Assembly: GCF_001638985.1 (NCBI RefSeq)
Contig: NW_017265142.1
Span: 852,949 to 916,948, forward strand
From: Phycomyces blakesleeanus NRRL 1555(-)
Taxonomy: Eukaryota > Mucoromycota > Mucoromycetes > Mucorales > Phycomycetaceae
Direction of reading: 5' to 3'
DNA: 64,000 bases
The notes beneath the pieces were generated by a model. That model was not told the origin of the DNA, made no database searches, and was given only the letters and a program-made list of their open reading frames with translations. This document shows, one piece after another, positions 47,123 to 58,500 of the stretch (its first letter is position 1; each line of letters starts with the position of its first letter). A program made the translations under genes and the position numbers.

Positions 47123-48033
47123 CCTGCAGAAGAGTTCGTTATGTTGTTAATAGCAAAGTTGAAGTCGAATCAAAATTGACTAGTAGACGTTTGTATGTAG
47201 GTTTTGTGGGGGTGGTGGTGGAAGGTAAAAAAAAGAGGGTGTTCAGGGCTGGGGATGAGGGAGGGGGGGAGGGGGAGGACGAGTTATTTTTCTGTCACAG
47301 TCACTTGGGATGGCTGTTTCGCTTAATCCTCATTTGGATGAACGGGTATTTGAGTATTTTTTTTTACTTGTGCATAACATGTACCTAATAATTACTTTGA
47401 AATATTTTTACCATAGACTTGTTGTCATTGTCTAAATTTTTAGACAGTTAGTTAGATTGCTATATGTGCTGACATGACAGCGAATAACCCTAGACCAGCT
47501 GGCTTCTTGCTGATCTCGGGATATTCTACCGAGAGATACATATAAACACACACACACACATATATATATTCTGTGAAGATGGGAAGTAGATGGTGATAAT
47601 CCTGAGGATACACAGGCTAAGAAATGATATGCATGCACAGTTTCCACAAGAACGCACAGGTTCCACCAATCACTTGAATGTGAAGGTGGCACGGCAGCAA
47701 CATATGACGCTTTGGTCTGACACTGTTTTTGGCTTGTTAGAAATTTGACTATTTATTGTAAATGGAAGCACGGCTTCGATTTACCATTAACAAAAGAAAG
47801 GATTAAAAAAAGGAAATATAGGAAAGGAAAATACATGGTGGCATGGGTAGAAAAAAGGCAAAGAAAAGGAGAAAAGACTATGTATATGTATATGTATATG
47901 TGTATGTATATATAAAGAAGGAGAGGAATATTTGTTGTACATGTAGGAAATAAAAGAAAAGGAAAAAGTTGGATATACTGTGGGTAATTTTTTTTTTTAT
48001 GTTTTTCTGTTTTCTGTGTTTTTTTTTCTTTTC
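47123..48033. other. Intergenic spacer, no gene seen
   Basis: Contains G-rich low-complexity sequence near 47210-47280 and TATG/TGTA microsatellite sequence at about 47882-47912. Open frames here (for example 47432-47692) overlap such sequence and have no domain. Confidence 0.5.
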
Positions 48034-48330
48034 TTAATGAGGCTGGCTGTCGAGACTACTGCTACTGGTTGTAGGTGAAGGAAGGACAGAAGTGAATGCG
48101 ACTGGACCAGTGTAGGCAGGCTTACGGACGTGTCTATTATGGCGAGTGTCAAACGCCCAGCAGCGTGAACAATGCTCGCCTGGTCCAAGGAAACGGTTAC
48201 AAGTGGCACACTTAGAGTGGCAGTCGGAACAAAACCAGTCAGACGCGAGCACCTTGTCACAAGAGCCACAGATTGCAATGGTGGCGGAATGTTGAATGGG
48301 TGATGACGGAGGAGAGGGCAAGAAGTCCAT
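48034..48330 (-). CDS. Small Cys-rich zinc-binding-like protein (98 aa)
   Basis: A single exon from ATG 48330 to TGA 48034. A Pro/Ser-rich N-terminus (MDFLPSPPSSPIQHSATIA) leads into a dense cysteine array: CGSC, FCSDC, KCATC and HCSRC, with an extra His between the second and third pairs (CSDCHSKC). The CxxC spacing suggests two zinc sites like a LIM or treble-clef knuckle. After that come basic residues (RHNRHVRKPAY) and a Ser/Thr-rich tail. I do not recognise a named family. Codon use and the intact frame argue for a real gene. Zinc binding is inferred from spacing. Confidence 0.7.
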   Translation of the reverse strand: MDFLPSPPSSPIQHSATIAICGSCDKVLASDWFCSDCHSKCATCNRFLGPGEHCSRCWAFDTRHNRHVRKPAYTGPVAFTSVLPSPTTSSSSLDSQPH

Positions 48331-48455
48331 AGCAGAGTCAGTAAGAAGGTCGAGTGAGGGAGTGAATGAATAAGGGAGTGCGTGCGTGGGTGAGGCAACT
48401 TGTATTTATATATATTTCCTATGCACGGACGCTCTGGAGAGCTGACTAGGTCGAC

Positions 48456-48599
48456 ATGTCTAAAGATCCTAAACAGGACAGATTTCTGTCTAGCCTACAA
48501 GGTTCCTGCGCGCCTGGTAAGTTTATTTTTGTCAAGCCACTTCATCATTATAAGGGTGAACTGGTTCTGAACCTGTCTCACCGATCCATCAAAAAGTAA
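48456..48599 (+). CDS. Candidate small gene or first exon (low confidence)
   Basis: ATG 48456 opens MSKDPKQDRFLSSLQGSCAP, followed by a textbook donor (G|gtaagt at 48516-48517). Without splicing the frame ends at 48599 (47 codons). With splicing, an acceptor at ...aatgcag 48680 and then a long CT tract ending in CAG at about 48755 would allow two further small exons. No family is recognised. It is divergent from the Cys-rich gene by about 125 bp. Confidence 0.3.
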   Translation: MSKDPKQDRFLSSLQGSCAPGKFIFVKPLHHYKGELVLNLSHRSIKK

Positions 48600-49192
48600 G
48601 CCAGCTGTAGTTGCATTCTGGCCCTCTCTGCACCAGTGACTTTCTATTTGTCTCATTCTTCATCTTTCCTCTTAATGCAGGCTGGACTGGGCTGAGTTGT
48701 GGTGCGGTAAAAAGACAATCCATCTCTCTCTCTTTCTCTCTCTCTCTCTCTCCAGGGCGTGGAATGGCGCCAGAAGTCTTATTGTCCAAAGCTTTACGTT
48801 AATAATTCTTAGAGTCAAACAACAACAACAACAACAACAACAAAGAACTATATAGTAATAGCAATAATAATAATAACAGCAGCAGCAAAAACAACAACAA
48901 AAAAGCAAAACAGAACCAGCAATAGGTCCAAGGTGGAGGTACCTGGTGCATGCATCCCCCCAAAAATATAATATAATAAAATAAAATAAATAAAATGATA
49001 AAAGCAGGATAAAAAGGCTACACAGTCGGCAATACTCTGCATATACTCTGCAGAAATACGCTTTTCATCGGTACGGCATCCAGGAACGCCGACAGTGTCG
49101 TACCGGTTTCCTTTTTGTTTTGAATGTGATATTAAAGGGGGTTGCTTTTCTTCTCTACTGTCCATGCCCTTTATTAAACTAGTCTAAACATT
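48600..49192. other. Spacer with CT and CAA microsatellites
   Basis: A CT-rich tract (about 48721-48753), a CAA repeat (48821-48842) and AAT/ATAAAAT repeats near 48960-48995. No independent gene. The 3' UTR of RPAP1 (minus strand) should lie at the right edge. Confidence 0.5.
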
Positions 49193-52100
49193 CTACACGT
49201 GCTTCTGCAGGTCCAGCAAACCCTGTCGGTTGGCTACTTCGTCGGGACGGACATGTATTGTTCTTAGGATATCATGGTAGTCGCTCACAAGAAGATGCCA
49301 GTAATCAACTTCGTCTCTCAATTCAGTGGCCACATATGCCAATAGTCGAGCAAATACATGAGTACCCATAGAAACCGCTGCATATTGACCAACAAACGCT
49401 TGGTAAAATTGGTAAAACGAAACATGGGCTTGTCGGATGTGTGCCGATGATCTTTTCCATGCGGATTCCAATAGATCAAGTTGAGTGGGGTAACTACACA
49501 AAAGCTCAAGCCATCCTTCTACCTCTTTTGTTACATTCCAGAACACCTCTCTTTCACTTTCAAATCCACTCTGGCGTCCTTCCCGATCTCCGATCAAGAA
49601 GATCTTCATCAAAGAAACGATAGCCACTGCCCGGTCAGTCTCCGGTTGAAGACTTGCGGCCTTGAGGGTGGCCTTAATGATATCAGCAGCTTTGGCGTCA
49701 CTTTCGACAAAGGACTTCTCTCCATGGTAGAGCTCATCAATCGGAGACCACAGAAACACACTCACATCCTTAGATACATCGTAGCTAGGATACATAAATG
49801 TATCAATAATTCGTCCATCATACTCGAACAACGCCTTTGACATGGATGGATCACTCTGTGGAATATAAAATGCATCCAATACGGATGTTTCTAGTCGATC
49901 GAGCACAGAGGACCGCATCAGAGCCTGCGCCAGCCACGTTTCGGCTGCACCTGCATGCACACTGCAGACGGCCATCGTAATCTCCGCCGTGTTACAGTCG
50001 GCCCACACTTGTTTCCGACCCGATTCATCAGTTTGGCTGATCCACAACCAAAATGCAAGCCGACCCGCCCGACCCGATGATCTCCTGAGAGACTCGACCA
50101 AGCTTGCATCATATAATACGTGTTTGACATTTTCTTTCAAATCGTTGTAAACAGGCTGGTGAATAGACCCGAATGCCTTCAGGAGTTGGAGGCGACGCAA
50201 TGTACGATCTACAGTGGGTACAGACCAATCAGTCATATCAAGTGCATTCCACACCAGACGAATCTCAGTAGCAGAAGGCGGGAAACGGTCAATGTAGCTT
50301 GACCAAGCAGCCAAATAACCCAATGCACAGTCTTGAAGTTGGGCGCATTTGGATCCCAAGAGAGAAACTACTATAGGCAAAAACTGAAGTGGTTGGTGCC
50401 AACTGATGGCGTGTACAGGGGTTGTCTTGTGTGGATCGGCCGCCAGATGTAACTCAACTTCCAACAAGGAAAGGACTGCCATTGATCTCTTATCATTCAA
50501 TGCAGAGGGCGTGTGAACAGATTCACGGAGCCAGAACATATTAAGAGACTGCAGGTCCTCAATTATAGGCATCACCAGTCCATAGCACATACATACACGT
50601 AATAAACGCAGCATCTCACATTGCAGCTCATACGCGTCTGCTTCTCTCGAGCCAGCAATAGCAGGGGAAACGACAAGGAAAGGAAGACCGGCTGTTGTCT
50701 TGGGTAATATATCCTTGGCAATAGTTTTACTACCTTGAGCTAACACTCGCATCAATCGGAGCACAACTAAGCTTGGCCTTGTGGATGAAGTACCACTAAT
50801 GGGCCATTCAGGGTTTACAATACCCCATTCGAACACGCGTTCCAATAGTTCATGTTTCATGATTTTCTCGCATACGTCTTTTCCTGCCTCGGCAAAACGT
50901 ACCAAAATGGCCACTAGCCGCTCCATTGACATTGGATCAGTCAACAATCCACTATCAGGTGCCACAAGATATCGAATACGGGCAAGGATATCCATGCCAA
51001 TCAGACCACGTATAAGATCCTTCTCTGCTAATACTGCATCATCATCATCCTCGTCTTCATCATTATTTTGATTACGAATTGCATTAATAGAACTAGTAAA
51101 GCGGTTGGCAAGTCCAGTCACTTTGGTAGTCGAGCCGGCTGTCGGAGGTGTACGCGGACTGATGACATGACCAAGGAATACTTCCATGTTATTGTCTTCT
51201 TTGTTGTCCACATCTAATACAAGTGCAGCCATAGCTTCAATCGCACTTGCCTGCACTACCAAGCTGCGGTCATCTAATGCAGATCGCAGATAAAGAGTTA
51301 TGGCAAGATCAGGCCTCAACAGTACTCGCATCACTTCGTGTGCCCAGCTATCCTCGGGGTTGTTTGAATAAAGGCACTTTTTTGAATGTTGAATAATTCG
51401 TCCAATAGTAGTCAAAATAATTGCTCGCTGAGAAGGCACTTGGCTTCGAACCAAATGAAGTAATTCGGCCAAAGTGTAGCCGGCTTTTTCGGGTTCATCT
51501 CCATGATGATGTAACCCCTGATGACGAGGTATATCCATAGAAGGATTAACAGGTTTGCCATGTAAATCAAATCTCAATTTTCGGTACACTTTCTCATTCG
51601 ATGACATTGCCTTATCGTCTTCAACTTCTTCCTTCACCTGTTTCATCCATGCCAGCTTATCTGACTCCATTGGAACATCAGCAAAATATGTTTCTTTCAT
51701 AGCAATCCGCTCCTTTTCTTCTTCGTCAATCAATTCATCTGTAGATCTTTGTGTATTCTTAACCACTGGTTTAACATTCTTGCGTCGATTCATTAGTGTC
51801 TCAATTGAAGCAGGACTCAAGGTACCCATAATCTCCTGTCTTGCTTCCTCAATTTCCTGCTCTGACATGTTTGCAATTCGACGACTGTTTTCGTCTTCTT
51901 CGTCATCTTGCTTGTAAGTATCATTCACTTTTGTACTCGTAGAACTCAATTCGGATTTAACTTCCTTCTTTTTTTGAGCCATTCGTTTACTGAACTCGCT
52001 ACGATGTGCTGCCTCTGGAAACCCTTGGACGTGACGTCGGGATGATTGCCCAGTAGGTCGATCGGCAGGCAACACAGGCGCTGTTACTGTTTCCACATTA

Positions 52101-52519
52101 TGTTCTTTTACTTGTCCCAAAATATTGCCGAGCATCGATGTCAAATCCAGCATTTTTTTCGTCACTGGCACATGGGGTTCCGGGAATGGATCCTCTACTG
52201 GAACTTGATCATCAATACCATCGTCTTGATCTGAAACTTGCTCGACTCTAGATCCAACTGGCACTGACTCAAGATCTGGCATTTCTACATCCTCAAGTTG
52301 TGGCATTGGTGCTGCGTCTTTCAACGCCTTTTCCTGTGCTTCGCGCCGTCTTTGGGCGAATACACTCTCCTTCTTAGGTGCCTTGCTTTGCATGGCAGGA
52401 GGTGTACTGCGAATAACAGTTGCTGCGGCTTTTTGCTCATTAGCAAAGAAATTACGTTGCAATTCCTCAAGATCTTCTTCTAGACCGTCATTAGGGGAGG
52501 GGCGAATGGATTTGTGCAT
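49193..52519 (-). CDS. RPAP1: RNA polymerase II-associated protein 1 (RPAP1/Rba50-like)
   Basis: An uninterrupted 1,108-residue frame from ATG 52519. The family helps assemble RNA polymerase II and links it to other factors; yeast Rba50 is a shorter relative. The RPAP1_N-type motif is at about residues 217-245 (ANMSEQEIEEARQEIMGTLSPASIETLMNRR). The RPAP1_C-type region is at about 305-375 (VYRKLRFDLHGKP, then PRHQGLHHHGDEPEKAGYTLAELLHLVRS, SQRAIILTTIGRII). The remaining about 700 residues look like helical repeats, as in animal and plant RPAP1. The N-terminal 200 residues are acidic and disordered. No intron is evident despite its length. Length is close to metazoan rather than yeast relatives. 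Confidence 0.9.
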   Translation of the reverse strand: MHKSIRPSPNDGLEEDLEELQRNFFANEQKAAATVIRSTPPAMQSKAPKKESVFAQRRREAQEKALKDAAPMPQLEDVEMPDLESVPVGSRVEQVSDQDDGIDDQVPVEDPFPEPHVPVTKKMLDLTSMLGNILGQVKEHNVETVTAPVLPADRPTGQSSRRHVQGFPEAAHRSEFSKRMAQKKKEVKSELSSTSTKVNDTYKQDDEEDENSRRIANMSEQEIEEARQEIMGTLSPASIETLMNRRKNVKPVVKNTQRSTDELIDEEEKERIAMKETYFADVPMESDKLAWMKQVKEEVEDDKAMSSNEKVYRKLRFDLHGKPVNPSMDIPRHQGLHHHGDEPEKAGYTLAELLHLVRSQVPSQRAIILTTIGRIIQHSKKCLYSNNPEDSWAHEVMRVLLRPDLAITLYLRSALDDRSLVVQASAIEAMAALVLDVDNKEDNNMEVFLGHVISPRTPPTAGSTTKVTGLANRFTSSINAIRNQNNDEDEDDDDAVLAEKDLIRGLIGMDILARIRYLVAPDSGLLTDPMSMERLVAILVRFAEAGKDVCEKIMKHELLERVFEWGIVNPEWPISGTSSTRPSLVVLRLMRVLAQGSKTIAKDILPKTTAGLPFLVVSPAIAGSREADAYELQCEMLRLLRVCMCYGLVMPIIEDLQSLNMFWLRESVHTPSALNDKRSMAVLSLLEVELHLAADPHKTTPVHAISWHQPLQFLPIVVSLLGSKCAQLQDCALGYLAAWSSYIDRFPPSATEIRLVWNALDMTDWSVPTVDRTLRRLQLLKAFGSIHQPVYNDLKENVKHVLYDASLVESLRRSSGRAGRLAFWLWISQTDESGRKQVWADCNTAEITMAVCSVHAGAAETWLAQALMRSSVLDRLETSVLDAFYIPQSDPSMSKALFEYDGRIIDTFMYPSYDVSKDVSVFLWSPIDELYHGEKSFVESDAKAADIIKATLKAASLQPETDRAVAIVSLMKIFLIGDREGRQSGFESEREVFWNVTKEVEGWLELLCSYPTQLDLLESAWKRSSAHIRQAHVSFYQFYQAFVGQYAAVSMGTHVFARLLAYVATELRDEVDYWHLLVSDYHDILRTIHVRPDEVANRQGLLDLQKHV

Positions 52520-53803
52520 GACACTAGAGAATTATACAACAAACGACACATGGCTATCTACAGAAGCATTGTCCCTCAATAGGCGAGCGTGACTGTGGAA
52601 TGTGAGGTCTAATGTTGGGTAATTTCCAACTAAGAAAAAAAAAGCGATCGACAAAGTGCAACGTCTTGCCAAAGGTTATTTTTACTCCTTTTCTTTCGGA
52701 GCAAGTTTGAAATGGTAATACCATGTATTGTACCCACAGACCTAACAAGAAGGAAAATAAATAAATGTTGTTATACTTAGCTTAGCCTAGTCCAATGTAA
52801 GCTTGGTGAAACAATCGTATTAACAATAAATGTTAAATTATCAACTTCGTTAGAATATAATTATCTTTAATGTATACAGATGTTACGAGATTCAAAACAT
52901 ACTGGATATGCTGCTTTTGAATATATATATATTCTTTTTGTATCCACAAACATCTTCATTACTTTTTTACTTTTATGCTATTACTGAGTACGTACATATT
53001 GATAGATAAAAATAGTCAATGGTCATAATTACAAATGAGTAATATTAATTTTTCATAGCATATTTATTTATATTGGACATTAGTTCACAAGCTTAATCTC
53101 ATGTACATATGTGTGTTGCATGTTACAGTGGCGTGGTTATTACCTATAATTGTGTGATCTTATTGGAGCATAAACTAAACAGTAATAATATTTTGAATAA
53201 GTCTGATAGCGTGAAAAAATAATAATAAACAGACGAGTAAGATAAACAGCGGTTATTCAAGAGACAAAAGAGTACATACACGCATATACCAACAAAAAAA
53301 GTACGGTGGTGTATTGATTGAATACCAAATAAAAAGTCTTTTTGATCACATGCATTCGTAAAAAAAAATGAGAGAGTAATTAAAGAAGTAGTTGCTTAGT
53401 AGGGAACATAGCAAGAACCTAAATTATCAGACCAATCAGTATTCAACGATTATGAGTAAAGATTCAACAGTGAATAGTCAAGCACAAAGGAAAAGATCGG
53501 AAGAAGGGGCAGGGGAGCGGGAGCAGAAGATAGGAAGTGTAAGCAAACTGTGTCACCTTGACGGACTCCACTTGGTGAGGAATGGAAGTGCTTGTTTCCA
53601 AGGATTGATCTGAAGTCTACAAGGCACTCCTTGAGCCCTTGGAGATGATAGACAAGGGCTATTGTATCTTATTCACCGCATTAACAAGGAGAATTAACGT
53701 CGGTATTAGCTCATTGCATGGTGCATCGAAAATATAAATAAATAATGTCATATTTCGCCACTTTTCATTTTCTTTATCTCTTTGTCTCCTCTCTTGATTC
53801 ACA
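52520..53803. other. Shared upstream region of RPAP1 and REG1-like gene
   Basis: Divergent promoters of RPAP1 (minus) and the REG1-like gene (plus) must lie here. The middle is AT-rich with TATATATA near 52922-52931. A 50-codon frame starting at 53451 is probably spurious. No repeats from other parts of the window were seen. Confidence 0.5.
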
Positions 53804-55166
53804 ATGCCATCCAAGAAGCATGCCATCGCAGACGACGATTTCGAGCCACACCAGCTCAATGTTCGGCTACCCGAAGTTTGTGTTGATTACCTTTCCTACA
53901 AATTTGACGAGATGGATCTTGCTGCCTCATGGCGAGTCATGACAAAAAAGAAGAAGACTGTAGTTGATGGCATTCGTCTTGAGAATGCCTCATGGCGTAC
54001 ATGGGCCAAAACAAAAAATAATCTTAAGACGATCAGTCCCCAGACCCTCAACTGGTAGATATTTAGATATAGCTTCATCCTTTTCTCTCTTTCTAACTAT
54101 TCTTTATCACCATAATGATAATAATGTAAAAAAAAGGCTTAAGGATAGTGATGTGACTTGGTTGTATGGTCCACTCCACACAGTTATAAAGAGTACCGAT
54201 AAAGAAGATAGATTTGGCCACCCAAGAGTAGCAACTACAGAAGAAACATTAGGATTGATGACCTCAAGACCCCTTTGTACCAACGCCCCCATCACACCAC
54301 AAGGGTTGCCACTAAAGTCTGCTCTCAAAAAAGTAACAATGGCTGATCTTCTTAAACGATCTGCGACAGAACTACGCCAAAGTGAAGCTGAGCATGAAGA
54401 ATGGCTGAACCATCAAAAACAATATCGTCAACATCAAAAAGATCATCAAACGCAACAGCAACAAGAGCAGCAACAAGAGCAGCAGCAACAGCAGCAAAGG
54501 CAACAATCTGGAGATATCACTCTTTCTCCAACAATCTTTTCTTCTGGCCGCCAAACAAAACTGAGATTTAATCACCACGTGGAACAATGCATCGCTTTGC
54601 TAGACGACGAGACCGAAGTCAGGCTGCAGCCAACTTTGCCGAAAGTGTCGCTCCAAGAAAGCACACAGAGAAGTAACTCTAAGAATGTCTGCCCTCGTTC
54701 ATCTATCAAGATAATTGCACCAGCCCGTCTTAAGCACTCCCAGCCGGATGATATTGACATTGATGAACTCAGCCCTTCTATAAAAAGCTTTACTGAGGAG
54801 GATAAAGAAATTCTCCCAGAAGTAATTGTGCCAGAACAAGTCGAGCATTTCGAAGCAGAATCCACAGCACAGCCAAAAATCCAAGATACTGCAAAAGACA
54901 ACGGTGCTCTCAGAGAATGCTTAGTTGGGATTGATCAGCGTGGCTCTACGCACTGGACAGGCAATCACTCTTTGCAGGGAAATGATGCGCAGGACATCTC
55001 AGAATCATCGATATTTAGCCATTTTGCCCACTGGGCGTCGTCTTACTTGTGGCCAACAAGATCTCCTATCCCAATTTCTACAGGTACTCTGACGTCTTCC
55101 TCCTCCTCTCTCACTTCCAGTGCCTCACATCATGTTTCCAACGTAGCACCAGCACCTGCGTTTTGA
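53804..55166 (+). CDS. AreA-GATA-like-domain protein, Reg1-like PP1 regulator
   Basis: Two exons (53804-54054 and 54137-55166) join within a Trp codon to 426 residues. Residues about 25-100 form the fungal GATA_AreA-like (DUF1752) domain: DYLSYKFDEMDLAASWRVMTKKKKTVVDGIRLENASWRTW and ISPQTLNWLKDSDVTWLYGPL; the intron lies inside it. A glutamine-rich stretch follows (54451-54507). Then comes KLRFNHHVEQCIAL, which fits the HF-V-QC motif of Reg1 and includes a K-L-R-F sequence like a PP1 docking site. Reg1 targets the Glc7 phosphatase to Snf1 for glucose repression. Function here is inferred from these two motifs; the rest is low-complexity. An upstream-spliced isoform is not excluded. Confidence 0.8.
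54451..54507. repeat. CAA/CAG repeat encoding a glutamine-rich tract
   Basis: Irregular CAA/CAG/GAG codons give a Gln-rich run (QQQQEQQQEQQQQQQRQQ) in the REG1-like protein. Mixed codons suggest it is not a freshly expanded pure repeat. Confidence 0.8.
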
Positions 55167-55592
55167 TATAATGTTCTTTTTTTTCCCTTATTTACTCATT
55201 ATCTTAATCATTTTTAGCCAAGCCAAAAAAAAGGAATCTATTTTTCTATTGTTTTGTATTCGTAGCAAGTCCTCTCCATCTCATCTATGCCTATGCCTAG
55301 GTTAGATCAAACCAAGCACTGATTTCATTCTTTGTTCTATTATCCATAAAATCAACATTTAGCTTTATTCCTAGAAGAAGGAAAGGCGCGTGTAAATTAA
55401 ATACATTTGCTCATACAAGCAATCAGTAGACAAACAAAGAGAAAAAACAAGAAAACTGTAATCAAAGCAATTGTTTATTTATTTTAATATTATTTGTATA
55501 TTATGGGATATATGCGAAACGTTTTTTCTCTGCTTTTTGTTTTATTTCATTTATTTAAAATAAACATATACAATATAGATTGTTATTTGTTT
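55167..55592. other. Convergent 3' region of REG1-like gene and CPA2
   Basis: AT-rich; expected to contain both 3' UTRs and terminators. No gene or repeat was seen. Confidence 0.55.
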
Positions 55593-58500
55593 TTATATCT
55601 TAGTCTCCACAAACTCTCCCCAGCTCTTGACCTCAGATGGAATCTCCACAACATCATCAATGCGGTGACGAACACAAGAATCAACAAATAAACGAGCAAC
55701 TTTAGAATCGTTCAGAAGAGGAATACCAAAATCAACAGCCGCACGGCGACAGATGTAACCCTTGTCAAACTGATCGGGAGCACGCACCTTGGCTAGATGA
55801 ACAATACACTTGATATCATTGTCCTTGAATATTCTGTTTAGCTCACGCTTATTTTCGGTCTGCTCAGCTACTGGCAATACAATACAGGGAATATTGGCCT
55901 TTTCCAGAATAAGTTTGTCTTCTTTTGTCGGCACAAACATCGAGTGGCCGAGTTCATTGTAGAACGTGTAAGCAATGTGAAGGTAGTCATCTATGTTGGT
56001 AACATAATCGCCGCCTATCAAGACACCAGAGTTTCGAGGCGGGATATGGAAGTTTTGAACTGACTGGATCGAAGCCCAAAAGGCCTCATATTTATCTTTA
56101 CCAAAGCATGCAACCTCGCCAGTAGAAGCCATTTCAACACCAAGAAAAGGGTCAGCACCCTGGAGTCGGGTCCAAGAGAATTGAGGGACTTTGATAGCCT
56201 GATAGTCATAGGTTTTTTTCATCAGATCGACAGGAGAAGGAACTTGCTTGCCAACAAGTGCCTTGGTAGCAATGTCAATAAAATTGATTCCGAGCACCTT
56301 GGAAACAAAAGGAAACGAGCGAGATGCACGCATATTACACTCTATGACCTTGAGGGCGGGAGGCTCTTGCTCATTTGAATTCGGAGTGGAATTATAATCT
56401 TGTTTGATAATTTGCATATTGAAAGGTCCAGTGATTTCAAATGCCTTGGCCACCTTGTCTGCAATTGTCTTGAGACGATCCATGGTCTGTGTATCAATAT
56501 CGAGCGATGGTAAAATAAGAGTGGCATCACCTGAATGGACACCAGCGTCTTCGACATGCTCAGAAACTGCATGTACAAGAACTTTACCGTTGTGAGCCAC
56601 CGCATCAATGTCAATCTCCTTGGCACCTTGTATGAACTTGGTAATTACAACAGGATGAAGCGGGGATACATCGGCAGCCATAGTAAGGTTTTCTTTAAGA
56701 GCTTGAGGAGTATAGGCAACGTTCATAGCAGCACCTGAAAGTACATATGAAGGACGAACAAGAACAGGATAACCAACAGAGTCTGCAAACTTAAAGGCCT
56801 CTTCGACACTGGACAATTCCTTCCATGTCGGCTGGTCGACACCGATTTTGTCGAGTATTTTCGAGAATTGGAAACGATCCTCGGCAGCATCGATCATCTT
56901 GGGCGAGGTACCGAGTACATTGATGTTGTTGTCATGCAAACGCAAGGCTATGTTCTGTGGCAATTGTCCACCCACGCTCACAACCACTCCCTTGGCACTT
57001 TCCTTTTCGGCAATATCCATAACACGCTCGAAGCTGAGTTCTTCAAAGTACAGACGATCACATTCGTCAAAATCGGTCGAGACTGTCTCGGGATTATAGT
57101 TAACCATAACTGTCTTTTCGCCCAAATTTCGTAGACCACGGATACAAGATACACCACACCAGTCGAACTCAACCGAGGATCCGATACGATAAACGCCAGA
57201 ACCGAGTACCATGATACCCTTGTCGTCAAAGGCCACGTCGTCTTCTGAAGCATTATAGCTGGTATAAAGATAGTTTGTGTGTGCAGGGAATTCGGCAGCA
57301 AGGGTATCGATACGCTTTACGAAAGGAGTGATATTGTTTTCTTTTCGAACCTGACGGAGAGCCAATTCATTTGTACCGAGCAACTTTGCCATTTGAATGT
57401 CAGAGAAACCGGTCTTCTTGGCCTTTTTGAGCAGGTCAATGGGAACTTTGGAGAGCACACCCCTGGAGTCGGATAGCTGGTGATAGACGTCTGCGATGTT
57501 CTTGAGTTTGTGAAGGAACCATTTGTCAATCTTGGTTAGGCAGTGGAGGTGGTCTACCGAGTACTTTTCACGCACGGCCTTGTCGGGAGAGAGCATTACT
57601 TGGCCAATGGCAAACAGACGGCGATCGGTTGGATCAGTCAGGATGTCATCAACATCATTAAAAGGCTCAGACAAGCCGTGGAATCCTTGCCAGGAGGGAT
57701 CAACCTGACGGATGGCCTTTTGGAGAGACTCTTCAAAAGTACGACCAATGGCCATAACCTCACCCACGGATTTCATAGAAGAGCCGATATGACGATCGAC
57801 ATACTGAAACTTGGCAAGATCCCATCGCGGAATCTTGGTGACAACGTAATCAATAGAAGGCTCAAAGCAAGCAGTTGTGGTCTTGGTTACTGAGTTTTGG
57901 AGACTGGGTAAAGTGTGACCAAGAGCAATCTTTGCTGCAATAAAAGCAAGTGGATAACCGGTAGCCTTGGAAGCTAATGCACTATAGAGACCAAAAATGG
58001 AAAAAAAAATATATAAATATCATAAATTAAAATAATGCGTTATATAAATATACAAGTGTATGTGTGTCTGTTAAATGCAAAAAAAAATTAAAAAAGGGGG
58101 GTTTTATTTTACCTTGAACGGCTCAAACGAGCATTGACCTCAATGACTTTGTACTCCAAACTATGAGGGTTTAGAGCATATTGGACATTGCATTCTCCAA
58201 CAACACCGAGGTGACGAATGATCTTAATAGCAGCTGTACGGAGCATATGGTATTCCTCGTCCGAAAGTGTCTGTGAAGGGGCAACAACAATAGACTCGCC
58301 AGTGTGGATTCCGAGAGGGTCAAAGTTTTCCATGTTACAGACAGTGATACAGTTGTTAGAAGCATCGCGAACAACTTCATATTCAACTTCTTTCCAGCCT
58401 TTCATTGACTTCTCAACCAATAGCTGTGGAGTTAGAGCAAGAGATTTGGTAGCCAAGGATCGAAGCTCGTCTCCGTTGGAAGCGAATCCAGAGCCAAGTC

